NCBI RefSeq assembly: GCF_020497125.1
Contig: NC_059079.1
Span: 46,883,114 to 46,947,113, forward strand
Reading direction: 5' to 3'
From: Mauremys mutica
Lineage: Eukaryota; Chordata; Testudines; Geoemydidae
DNA: 64,000 bases
Shown here in pieces: positions 10,964 through 19,182 of the stretch (position 1 is the first letter of the stretch; each line of letters starts with the position of its first letter). The notes under the pieces were generated by a model that saw only the letters and a list, made by a program, of their open reading frames with translations, did not search any database and was not told the DNA's origin. Position numbers and translations under genes: made by a program.

Positions 10964-13040
10964 ATGCACTGGCCAGGTAGACAGGAAAAGCCCCGCGAAC
11001 TTTTGAAATTCATTTCCTGCTTCCCCAGCGTGGAGAGCTCATCATCACAGGTGACCATGCACAGCTCATCAGCACAGTTAACAATGCAGTCTCCTGAGAA
11101 TCGAAAAAGAGCCCCAGCATGGACCGCTCAGGAGGTACTGGATCTGATCGCTATATGGGGAGAGGATTCAGTGCTAACAGAACTGCGTTCCAAAAGACGA
11201 AATGAAAAAGTATTTGAAAGAATTTCTAAGGCTATGACGGATAAAGGCCACAGCAGGGACTCCGTGCAGTGCAGAGTGAAAGTTAAGGAGCTCAGACAAG
11301 CCTACCAGAAAACCAAAGAAGCAAACGGAAGGTCCGGGGCAGGTCGAAAAACATGCCGCTTCTATGCTGAGCTGCATGCAATTTTAGGGGGCTGCGCCAC
11401 AAGTACCCCACCCCTGACCGTGGATTCCGAGGTGGGGGTTGTAATCTCTGCCATGTCTGAGGATTATGCAGACGGGGAAGATGAAGAGGAAGAAGAAGAG
11501 GAAGACCTAGCAGAGAGCACACAGCACTCCGTGACCCCCAGCAGCCAGGAGCTTTTTATCACACTGACGGAATTACCCTGCTCCCAGCCCTCACAAGCAA
11601 CTATTCCAGAGAATGACGCCATGGAAGGGAGCTCTGGTGAGTGTACCTTTGCAAATAGCAAACAGTGTTTTTTAAGCAAGCCTTTTTTAATGATTGATTT
11701 GCCCTGAGGACTTGGGATGCATTCGCAGACAGTATAGTTACTTAGAAAAGTTTGTTAACATGTCCGGGGATTGAGAGGAAATCCTCCAGGGACATCTCGA
11801 TGAAGCGCTCCTGTAGGTACTCCAGAAGCCTTTGCAGAAGGTTTCTGGGCAAGGCATCCTTGTTCCGCCCACCATGGTAGGACACTTTACCATGCCATGC
11901 ATGTAGCAAGTAATCAGGGATCATTGCGTGGCAAAGCATAGCAGCGTATGGTCCCGGTGACTGCTGGCATTCAAGAAGCATCCGCTCTTTATCTTGTTCT
12001 GTTATCCTCAGCAAAGTGATATCGTTCAGGATAACCTGGTTAAAAATCAGGAATTTAAGTAAGGGGGGTGGCCATTTTTCTACTGGGTTCGTGGAATGCA
12101 GCAGCTTAAAAAAAACACTTTCCTGCACGTAGCGAAGCGGGGGGAGGGGAGGAGTGAAATGCCGATGATCTTTTCTGTTTGGTCACCGGCGAGGCGATCT
12201 TCCCCAAGCTACCGGACAAGCAGTGGGTGGGGGGGAGGGGGAAGGTTGTTGATTAGCAGGGAGCTAGCGTGGTATTAGCCATGCGTTGGGGGGGAGGGGT
12301 AAATCACTGAGACAGTGGCTTACCATGGCCGCATGCAAGCTGAATTCTGATGCCTGGACCTGATGTGTCTGTGAGATCTGTAACCCCAGAGCTGCAAGCA
12401 GTCACTATTAAGATGAAAAATGCGACCTTGTAGGGAAATCACATGTGCTAGGTGAATAGTGATGTTCACTGTGAAACAGTATAACCATTGTTCTGTAAAA
12501 TGTATCTTTCTAAATATTTATCTCCCTCATGCAGCTGCAAATTTTTCAACCATCCCTCCTCCATCCCAAAGGCTAGCACAGATAAGGCGGAGGAAAAAGA
12601 AGACGCGAGATGAGATGTTCTCGGATATTATGGAAGTTACACGCAATGAAAGAGCTCATCTGAATGAGTGGAAGGACGTGGTTTCAAATTACAGGAAAGA
12701 GGCCAGTGAACGTGAGGACAGGAGGGACAACCGAGATGAGAGGTGGCGGCAGGAAGACCGGCAGGAAAATCAGCGGTTGCGGCAGGAAGATCAGCGGTGG
12801 CGGGATGCAACTCTGGGGCTGCTGCGTGATCAAACTGACATGCTCCGGCGTCTTGTGAAGCTTCAGGAACGGCAGCAGGATCACAGAGTGCCGCTGCAGC
12901 CCCTGTATAACCACCCTCCCCCCTCACCATGTTCCTTAGCCTCCTCACCCAGACGTGTAAGAACGCGTGGGGGGAGGCTCCGTGCACCCGCCCACTCCAC
13001 CCCCGTGGACAGCCCAACCAGAAGGATGTCGTTACTCTGA
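10964..13040 (+). CDS. Harbinger Myb/SANT-like DNA-binding protein, two exons
   Basis: Exon 1 is 10964-11636, starting at an ATG, and exon 2 is 12535-13040. The donor after 11636 reads CTCTG/GTGAGT. The acceptor before 12535 reads CCCTCATGCAG after a pyrimidine-rich stretch. Both ends are phase 1, so the join keeps frame and predicts about 392 residues. Residues 51-140 form a Myb/SANT (trihelix-like) domain with conserved tryptophans (PAWTAQEVLDLIAIW), a basic helix around RNEKVFERI and a QCRVKVKELRQAY helix. Residues 166-183 are strongly acidic. The second exon begins with a basic RRRKKK patch and continues as a highly charged Arg/Glu/Gln coiled coil, followed by a Ser/Pro/Arg tail. In the superfamily such proteins recruit the transposase to the element ends. 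Without splicing the first exon runs only to a stop at 11705. A poly(A) signal follows at 13126. The frames are intact; splicing is predicted, not shown. Confidence 0.82.
11637..12534 (+). other. Predicted intron of the Myb-like gene
   Basis: The predicted intron has GT at its start and AG at its end, is 898 bp long and separates two open exons of matching phase. It contains an open frame on the opposite strand (11742-12122) and three G-rich clusters (12139-12153, 12224-12245, 12287-12299). Confidence 0.7.
11742..12122 (-). CDS. Unrecognised antisense open frame in the Harbinger intron, possible extra exon
   Basis: A 126-codon frame on the minus strand ends at a stop at 11742. I do not recognise the protein. 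It has an ordinary mixed composition with amphipathic helices, for example residues around NLLQRLLEYLQERF and SLEDFLSIP, and a segment rich in His, Gly and aromatic residues. No ATG opens it. Immediately upstream on the minus strand (12123-12150) is CTCCTCCCCTCCCCCC followed by CTACGTGCAG/G, a good splice acceptor. Downstream, ATTAAA (complement at 11686-11691) is a plausible poly(A) signal. It could be a terminal exon of a leftward transcript, either a third gene or an alternative end of the transposase transcript. It could also be a chance frame in CpG-rich DNA. No donor was identified. Confidence 0.4.
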   Translation of the reverse strand, partial: ESVFFKLLHSTNPVEKWPPPLLKFLIFNQVILNDITLLRITEQDKERMLLECQQSPGPYAAMLCHAMIPDYLLHAWHGKVSYHGGRNKDALPRNLLQRLLEYLQERFIEMSLEDFLSIPGHVNKLF

Positions 13041-13125
13041 ATTTTTTTTTTAATGGCCTTCTCCATCCCTCCTTTCCTCCTCCCAAAGCACACCCTTACT
13101 TCTCTCCCTCTTTTTATAATGAATC

Positions 13126-13131
13126 AATAAA
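13126..13131 (+). terminator. Poly(A) signal of the Myb-like gene
   Basis: AATAAA lies 85 bp after the stop codon of the rightward gene. Confidence 0.7.
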
Positions 13132-13159
13132 GAATTCATGCTTTTTAAATGAGAGTGAC

Positions 13160-13165
13160 TTTATT
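13160..13165 (-). terminator. Poly(A) signal of the transposase gene
   Basis: TTTATT on the plus strand, so AATAAA on the minus strand, about 95 bp after the transposase stop. It overlaps the expected cleavage zone of the convergent gene. Confidence 0.7.
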
Positions 13166-13259
13166 TGCATAAGTAAGCTGTACTCGAAGGGGGAGGGGGA
13201 GTTGCTTACAGGGACTGAGTCAATCAAGGGGGTTGGGTGTTCATCAACAAACACAGCAG

Positions 13260-14549
13260 TCACACTGTACCCTGGTCATTGATGAAGCTCGTTTTCAAAG
13301 CTTCTCTGATGCGCACCGCTTCCTGGTGTGCTCTTCTAATCTCCCTGGTGTCTGGCTGCGCGTAATCAGCGGCCAGGTGATTTGCCTCAGCCTCCCACCC
13401 CGCCATAAAGGTCTCCCCCTTACTCTCACAGAGATTGTGGAGAATACAGCAAGCAGCAATAACATAGGGGACATTGGTTTGGCTGAGGTCTGAGCGAGTC
13501 AGTAATGTGCGCCAGCGCGCCTTTAAACGGCCAAATGCACATTCCACCACCATTCTGCACTTGCTCAGCCTGTAATTGAACAGATCCTGACCACTGTCCA
13601 GGCTGCCTGTGTATGGCTTCATGAGCCATGGCATCAAAGGGTAGGCTGGGTCCCCCAGGATAACGACAGGCATTTCAACATCCCCAACTGTTATTTTCTG
13701 GTCTGGGAAGTAATTCCCTTGCTGCAGCCGTTTAAACAGAGTAGTGCTTCTGAATACGCGAGCGTCATGAACCCTCCCTGGCCATCCCACGTGGATGTTT
13801 GTGAAACGTCCCTTGTGATCCACCAGTGCTTGCAGCACCATTGAAAAGTACCCCTTCCGGTTTACGTACTGGGTGCCCTGGTGCTGCGGTGCCAAGATAG
13901 GGATATGGGTTCCATCTATCGCCCCCCCACAGTTAGGGAATCCCATTGCAGCAAAGCCATCCACTATGGCCTGCACGTTTCCCAGAGTCACAACCTTTCG
14001 TAGCAGCAGCTTAGTGATTGCTTTGGCTACTTGCATCACAGCAGCCCCCACAGTAGATTTTCCAACTCCAAATTGATTCCCGACTGACCGGTAGCTGTCT
14101 GGCGTTGCAAGCTTCCACAGGGCTATCGCCACTCGCTTCTCTACTGTGAGGGCTGCTCTCATCTTGGTATTATGGCGTTTCAGGGCAGGGGCAAGCAAGT
14201 CACAAAGTTCCATGAAAGTGCCCTTACGCATGCGAAAGTTTCGCAGCCACTGGGAATCGTCCCACACCTGCAACACAATGCGGTCCCACCAGTCAGTGCT
14301 TGTTTCCCGGGCCCAAAATCGGCGTTCAATGGATAGAATCTGCCCCATTACCATCAGGATCTCCAAAGCGCCGGGGCCCGCGGTTTGAGAGAATTCTGTG
14401 TCTACGTCCTCATCACTGTCATCGCCGCGCTGCCGTATCCGCCTCTTACTCGCCTCGGTTCGAAGGTCCTGGTTCAGCATATACTGCACGAGAGTGCGCG
14501 AGGTGTTTAAAACATCCACGATTGCGGTATGGAGCTGAGCAGGGTCCAT
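13260..14549 (-). CDS. PIF/Harbinger DDE transposase
   Basis: The reading frame is open upstream to 14696, but the only well-placed ATG is at 14549, giving 429 residues. Numbering from that Met, residues 157-168 (GNQFGVGKSTVG) look like a helix-turn-helix. The RNase-H-like catalytic core follows: Asp212 in GGAIDGTHIPI, Asp300 in GDPAYPLMPW, and Glu336 in VVECAFGRLKARWR. A conserved GWPGRVHDARVF block lies between the first two. These three acidic residues are the DDE triad, and all are present. The N-terminal part has an acidic stretch (GDDSDEDVDTE). The protein cuts and re-inserts the transposon DNA in the nucleus, normally with the Myb-like partner encoded at 10964. Length matches HARBI1-like family members or slightly exceeds them. 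No stop or frameshift is seen, so the gene may still be functional; expression is unknown. Confidence 0.9.
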   Translation of the reverse strand: MDPAQLHTAIVDVLNTSRTLVQYMLNQDLRTEASKRRIRQRGDDSDEDVDTEFSQTAGPGALEILMVMGQILSIERRFWARETSTDWWDRIVLQVWDDSQWLRNFRMRKGTFMELCDLLAPALKRHNTKMRAALTVEKRVAIALWKLATPDSYRSVGNQFGVGKSTVGAAVMQVAKAITKLLLRKVVTLGNVQAIVDGFAAMGFPNCGGAIDGTHIPILAPQHQGTQYVNRKGYFSMVLQALVDHKGRFTNIHVGWPGRVHDARVFRSTTLFKRLQQGNYFPDQKITVGDVEMPVVILGDPAYPLMPWLMKPYTGSLDSGQDLFNYRLSKCRMVVECAFGRLKARWRTLLTRSDLSQTNVPYVIAACCILHNLCESKGETFMAGWEAEANHLAADYAQPDTREIRRAHQEAVRIREALKTSFINDQGTV

Positions 14550-14619
14550 GCTTGCTGTGCTATGGCGTCTGCACGGTTCACCAAGCAAAAAAGGCGCGAA
14601 ACGGTTGTCTGCTGCTTTC

Positions 14620-14644
14620 AGGGAGGGAGGGAGGGAGGGAGGGG
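14620..14644 (+). repeat. (GGGA)n microsatellite
   Basis: Six perfect GGGA units lie just upstream of the transposase start. On the transcribed strand this is a TCCC tract in the probable 5' UTR. Confidence 0.9.
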
Positions 14645-14930
14645 TGCGGCTGTACCCAGAACCACCCGCGAAAATGATTTTTGCCCCATCAGGCACTGGG
14701 ATCTCAACCCGGAAATGCCAAGGGGCGGGGGAGGCTGCGGGAACTATGGGATAGCTACGGGATAGCTACCCACAGTGCAACGCTCCAGAAATCGACGCTA
14801 GCCTCGGACCATGGACGCACAACACCGATTTAATGTGTTTAGTGTGGCCGCGCGCACTCGATTTTATAAAATCTGTTTTACAAAACCGGTTTATGCAAAT
14901 TCGGAATAGTCCCGTAGTGTAGACGTACCC
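14645..14930 (-). promoter_or_regulatory. Harbinger right subterminal region
   Basis: It holds AATCGAC (about 14790), CACCGATTT (14823), CTCGATTTT (14858), AACCGGTTT (14884) and TTCGGAA words related to those at the left end. It also holds AGTGTGGCCG and CCCACAGTGCA, which match the left end in direct orientation. It should contain the transposase promoter. The tandem phrase GGGATAGCTAC occurs twice at about 14749-14769. Confidence 0.5.
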
Positions 14931-14933
14931 TCT

Positions 14934-15645
14934 GCCACTCCCCGCCCTCCCTGGGGCTGCGTGTGCAGGGGTGCTAGGACAGTGTGCGCTGTTGGGGCAG
15001 TGAGTGGGAGCCAGCCCCAAAACTTTCCCACAGTGAGGAGGAGTTGCTGGGAGGTTTTTGGCCTGACTCCCACTTGCCGCTCTGACAGTGTGTGCAGCCT
15101 GAGCATCCCTGAATATGCAGCCCCAGGGAGGGCAAGTGGGGTGCGGAAAGCAAGGGCCAGAGAGCAGAGTCGGGACCAAGCATTGACCAGCAGGGAAGTG
15201 GAGTGGCAGAGCACCTGGCTCAGCATGGGCAGAGGAGGGATGACCCCCAACATTCTGGCAGCCGGAAGCTGCCTCCCACCTATCAACTTTACTCCCTGCT
15301 CCAGGCAAGCTCCATGCAGCAGCGAAGAGGAGCCGGAGTAAGAAGGGGGAGCACGCTTGGCCAGGCAGTAATAGCACTTCTGGCTGCTGTGCTGGTTGCC
15401 TGCAGCTCTGTTCCTCTGCTGCCAGGAACTCTGGAATACACCCGGAGGACTTCTGGGACCTGAGTCAAGCTGGGGCCACATGCACACAGGAAAGCAATAG
15501 AGCTTGGGACCTAGGTCCCAGCTTAACACAAACTCTGACCTCAGCTTTGCAGGGTCCTAGGTTAGAACAGGTGGTGTGTGGATACAAGGCAAATTAGGCT
15601 TGAGTCTGGGTTTACACTGCTGTGTAGACATGCCCTGAATGATGT
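14934..15645. repeat. GC-rich repeat with a MITE-like right end
   Basis: This compositional island is flanked by AT-rich DNA. The right end reads GGTTTACACTGCTGTGTAGACATGCC, core CACTGCTGTGTAGACATGCC (15614-15633), resembling Harbinger-type MITE termini. The long open frames on both strands lack domains and reflect GC content. It may be the displaced right half of an older element into which the Harbinger transposon inserted. Confidence 0.4.
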
Positions 15646-15858
15646 AGTATGACCTGTGATTTGTTGGATGAGGGGAAAGAGTCTAACTCACTAAAAATGA
15701 GTAAACATATATAATTAATGTGGCTTTTGCAATTTTCATGCTTTGATTGTAATTAAGGGGTTTTGTTTGTTTGTTTAATTCATTAGAGGTAGGGCCTTGT
15801 GGAGAAGTATAGGGGTAAAGGTGAAGGAAATAGCCTTTGGGTTTTAAGGAGTAGGTAA

Positions 15859-15861
<3 letters not shown>

Positions 15862-15910
<49 letters not shown>
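15862..15910. repeat. (GT)n microsatellite
   Basis: Uninterrupted GT dinucleotides, about 24 units. Confidence 0.97.
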
Positions 15911-15911
<1 letters not shown>

Positions 15912-16975
15912 CTTAAAAACTGCCTGAGCCACTTTGTTATTTTTAAAACAACTGCTACTGGAGACATTCTTCTGTCTGAAATAGTCCTTTCCCATAAGGA
16001 TTTCCTGCTGACTCCAGAGACCGTGATCATCATATTAGGCTTCTGGTGGGTTAATTTAATTAATTCCAGTTTTAAATTTAAAAATGTTATTTCAATTTCC
16101 CATTGTGATACAGGTTTAAAAGTGGTTCAAACAGACAGTCATTTTGTACATCAACATTAGAAATTAAGCCATTAACTGCAGGAAAATTGTTTGATCTTAC
16201 TAGATTTTTATTTCTTCCTGACTTCTAATTACCATTACATCAAAAACTATAAAGAAAGAAACAAAAGAGTAAACCAAAATGCTAATGCAAGTCTCATCCC
16301 GCTCTTCCAGGCTCCAAAATCAACTGTAACCAGGAAATTTGGGGTTTTACTGTCAGAGGGGGAATGTAATGAATTACATTGCCATCAGATAACACCAAAT
16401 TTAATAGGGGTTAAGTGTTCAGAGATAAAGATTGTCACCCTTAGCCTATCACAATATTAAAGATGAACCTTACAAGAGCAGAGCTGGCCTTTGCATCCAT
16501 GCAAAGTCCATAGCCACAGGCTACCCTGATTTGAGGAACTGCAATATGTAAAGAAGAATCTTGCTTTAATTTTTTTTTAAAAAGTTTTGAACCTTTTTGT
16601 TTGCACAGACAGGTGTGAAAATTAAATTGGTGCAAACTGACAACTAGTGATGAAATCTAGTCACCACTTTTTCCTTCAGCTTGTCCTAATAAATGATAAC
16701 TGACCATTGGGATTGAAAGCTTGTCACCTGTTTCTTTCCTAACAGTCACAGGATATTTACTGTTCCCTTGCAGCCATCCAAGCCTAGGCTTTGCAAAAAA
16801 GCAAATAAATAAAAACCTCAGTGGTAAGTTCCTTAACATTGGAGAAAACTATAGAACAAGCTCAGTATCCCTTAGGCTTCCACTGATGGTAATAAGGCCC
16901 AATACCTACCAAAAGGGTTGAGCAATAGATGAATCCTTTCACCCAGTTACAGGTAGCGGTATTCTATTTATTGTT
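15911..16975. other. Unassigned AT-rich sequence
   Basis: No gene or defined repeat seen. Confidence 0.4.
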
Positions 16976-16976
16976 A

Positions 16977-17207
16977 GGCCAGGACTACACTACCATTTAT
17001 GTCGTCAAAACATACGTTGCTCAGGGGTGTGAAAAAAAGACAGCTTCTCCCGCCGACATAGCTACTGCCACTCGTTGGGGTGGTTTAATTATGTCAACAG
17101 GAGCGCTCTCTCCCATCGGTTTAAAGCAGTTACACAAGAGATTTTACAGTGGCACATCTGCATTGGTACAGCTGTGCTGCTGTATGCTCTTTAGAGTAGA
17201 CTTAGCC
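16977..17207. mobile_element. Harbinger-like MITE
   Basis: The left end is GGCCAGGACTACACTACC. The right end, CTTTAGAGTAGACTTAGCC, is its imperfect inverted copy. The interior contains CTTCTCCCGCCGACATAGCTAC and an inverted GAGCGCTCTCTCCCATCGG, giving a partly self-complementary unit of about 231 bp. It is non-coding. The ends resemble those of the autonomous element at 10698. Confidence 0.65.
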
Positions 17208-17390
17208 TCAGTCTCTCTTTGCCAAGAATAACACATTAACAAACCATCTTAAAAATAACAGGAAGGCAACAGCTATTTTAAGGCTGTCTTTCTACAGAAA
17301 CACAAAATTACACAGAAAGAGTTCATTGTTGATCTGCAGCTTGTATCTTTTCTTTACGTATTTGGGAATAACTTAACAACTTGCAACATA

Positions 17391-17578
17391 CACTTCTACC
17401 CTGATATAACGCTGTCCTCGGGAGCCAAAAAATCTTACCGAATTATAAGTGAAACTGCATTATATCGAATTTGCTTTGATCCGCTGGAGTGCGCAGCCCC
17501 ACTCCCCTTGAGCACTGCTTTACCGCGTTATATCTGAACTTGTGTTATATCGGGTCGTATTATATCGGGGTAGAGGGG
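17391..17578. mobile_element. MITE with TA target duplication, mariner-like
   Basis: The left end CACTTCTACCCTGATATAAC and the complement of the right end, CCCCTCTACCCCGATATAAT, are inverted repeats of about 20 bp. TA flanks both sides (17389-17390 and 17579-17580). The interior repeats GTTATATCG-like words. At 188 bp and non-coding, it fits a Tc1/mariner-type MITE; the superfamily is inferred from the TA duplication. Confidence 0.7.
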
Positions 17579-17589
17579 TATTTGAATTA

Positions 17590-17702
17590 AGCATGTAGGT
17601 CCGGATTACTCCCGCACATCAGTTTTACAACGGTGTAACTCCATTTTCTTCAATGGAGTTACTTCTGATTCACAGTGGTGTAAGTGAGAAGAGAATCGGG
17701 TC
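17590..17702. repeat. Short palindromic repeat
   Basis: GGTCCGGATTACTCCCGCA at the left is inverted as GAAGAGAATCGGGTCC at the right, with a central TCCATTTTCTTCAATGGAGT hairpin. Confidence 0.5.
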
Positions 17703-18841
17703 CAGAAGATATCAAAACTATAGACATTTTTAAAAAAGAAAAGGTAGTTAAAGGCAACTTCTCTTTCTTTCATGTAAGCAAACAATGTTGATTTGTTGCT
17801 TTTTTGAAGAGATGAATCCAATGGGGTTCATGCAAGAAAAGAGTCTTTTGACACAAGTAAACATCAGTGTCTCAGTATAATGAAAAATTTGTATGAATGT
17901 CATATGCAATATAGAAGCTCGAGCCTTTCAAGCACTGTTTATATTCTTGACATGCAGATGCACATTAATACACCAGCTATAGTGTTGCAATAGGAGCATC
18001 TTTTCTATTTCTTAATCCAACCTTCTAGAAATGAAGGGCTGACACTAAAACCCTTCAAACAGCTTAGGCTCTCAAGTGGGATTTGTGTTCCACCATGTAC
18101 TTGTCATTGTAATGGAAAACACAGTGCGTTAATGCCAGATTTCTAAAGCTAGAAGGGCCCTTTAAAGCAAACGTAATAGTAATTCCAGGATTTATGTAGT
18201 AACTGCAATAAGCTTTCTCTTAAGGGTGGATTTGAGCTAATCATGTAAAAGGATTGCACAGTGTCATTAGCACACCCTGTTATTATCTTATTTAAAATAT
18301 ATACAATTTTTCAACACTAATAAGGATGCCTTGGAACATCTGTAATAACAGCACATCACTATGGCACAAGTCAGATATATTCTGGTATACAATTAGGACT
18401 GAATCCTGTTATCTGTACCCAGATGGAACTGCTATAGCCTTGCTTGGCTTTTTTAAATCAATCAATCAATCAATCAAAACAAACAAACAAAAGTTGGTGG
18501 ATTTAAGTTTGTCTGAATCAGTTATCCTGAGGTAATATAGGTTTAATATGGAAATAATTAGCAGTTTGGTATTTTAAAACTTTCCAAGTCCATTAAAATT
18601 GCAGCAAAATTAAAAATCAAGGGGTCTTGACTGCATTGCCTCCCGTACATTTATTAACATTTCTATAGAGGGTAGTCCCACTGTCTGATGATAATTCTCC
18701 ACTCGCTGATACTAGTAAGAACATTTTATACACATGGCTCAGGTGTAAATGAACACACAAGGCAGAGGAGAATCAGACCCGAGATCTTAATTGCCAGTTC
18801 CCAGCCACTACTTTTGTGGGACTGATTTGTTTCCCTTATAC
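17703..18841. other. Unassigned AT-rich sequence
   Basis: No gene seen. A short (ATCA)n/(AAAC)n run lies at 18458-18492. Confidence 0.4.
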
Positions 18842-19182
18842 CAGGGGTTCTCAACCCCTTTCCTTCTGAGACAACCCCCCTCCCAACATGCTATAGAAAC
18901 TGCACGGCCCACCTGTGCCACAACAACTGGTTTTCTGCATATAAAAGCCAGGCCGGCGTTAGGGGGTAGCAAGCAGGTCAATTGCCTGGGGCCCCAGGAT
19001 ACAGGGGCCCCCATAAAGTTACATTGCTCAGTCTTTGGCTACAGCCCTGGGGGGCTTGGATCAGGGCCTCAGGCTTCAGCCTTATGTGGTGAGGCTTCGG
19101 CTTTCTGCCCTAGGTCCCAGCTAGTCTAATGCTGGCGGCCCCCTTGAAACTTGCTCAGGGCCCCCCTGGTTGAGAACCACTG
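18842..19182. mobile_element. hAT-type MITE
   Basis: The ends CAGGGGTTCTCAACC and GGTTGAGAACCACTG are inverted copies of the widespread hAT terminal motif CAGxGGTTCTCAACC. The flanks CCTTATAC and ACTTATAT agree at 6 of 8 positions, as expected for a decayed 8-bp hAT duplication. The 341-bp interior is GC-rich and non-coding, with GGGGCCCC runs. The 112-codon frame across it is spurious. Confidence 0.8.

Larger units (their letters stand above)
10698..14930. mobile_element. Complete-looking autonomous PIF/Harbinger DNA transposon
   Basis: The element is about 4.2 kb. The left end reads AGCCTGGTCTACACTAGG and the right end, complemented, GGGTACGTCTACACTACGGG, so the termini share the core GTCTACACTA. 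It carries the two genes that define the superfamily: a rightward Myb/SANT-type DNA-binding protein gene and a leftward DDE transposase. They converge, with poly(A) signals about 30 bp apart near 13130-13165. Neither reading frame is broken. It retains many CpG dinucleotides, unlike its surroundings, which suggests a recent insertion. Both ends carry arrays of AATCGG-like motifs and direct copies of CCCACAGTGCA. Most MITEs nearby, at 3416, 4347 and 16977, have related ends and could be non-autonomous relatives. Confidence 0.88.

Noticed and set aside
12637..13093. Minus-strand frames of 149, 76 and 70 codons across the second Myb-gene exon
   Set aside because: They are shadows of the coding exon on the other strand, with low-complexity composition.
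14549..14696. Extended transposase start at 14696
   Set aside because: The upstream 49 codons begin with GTG and run through the (GGGA)n tract; the ATG at 14549 is the first credible start.
10698..14930. Reading the Myb-like gene and transposase as domesticated host genes
   Set aside because: Both still lie between matching transposon ends with subterminal arrays, which points to a mobile copy and not a host gene.
14766..15529. Two minus-strand frames of about 200 codons
   Set aside because: They overlap each other in different frames within a GC-rich repeat, run into the Harbinger end and show no domain; starts are not supported.
15683..16033. Frame encoding a long Thr-His repeat
   Set aside because: It is only the translation of the (GT)n microsatellite at 15862-15910. 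The same applies to the frame at 57030-57221.
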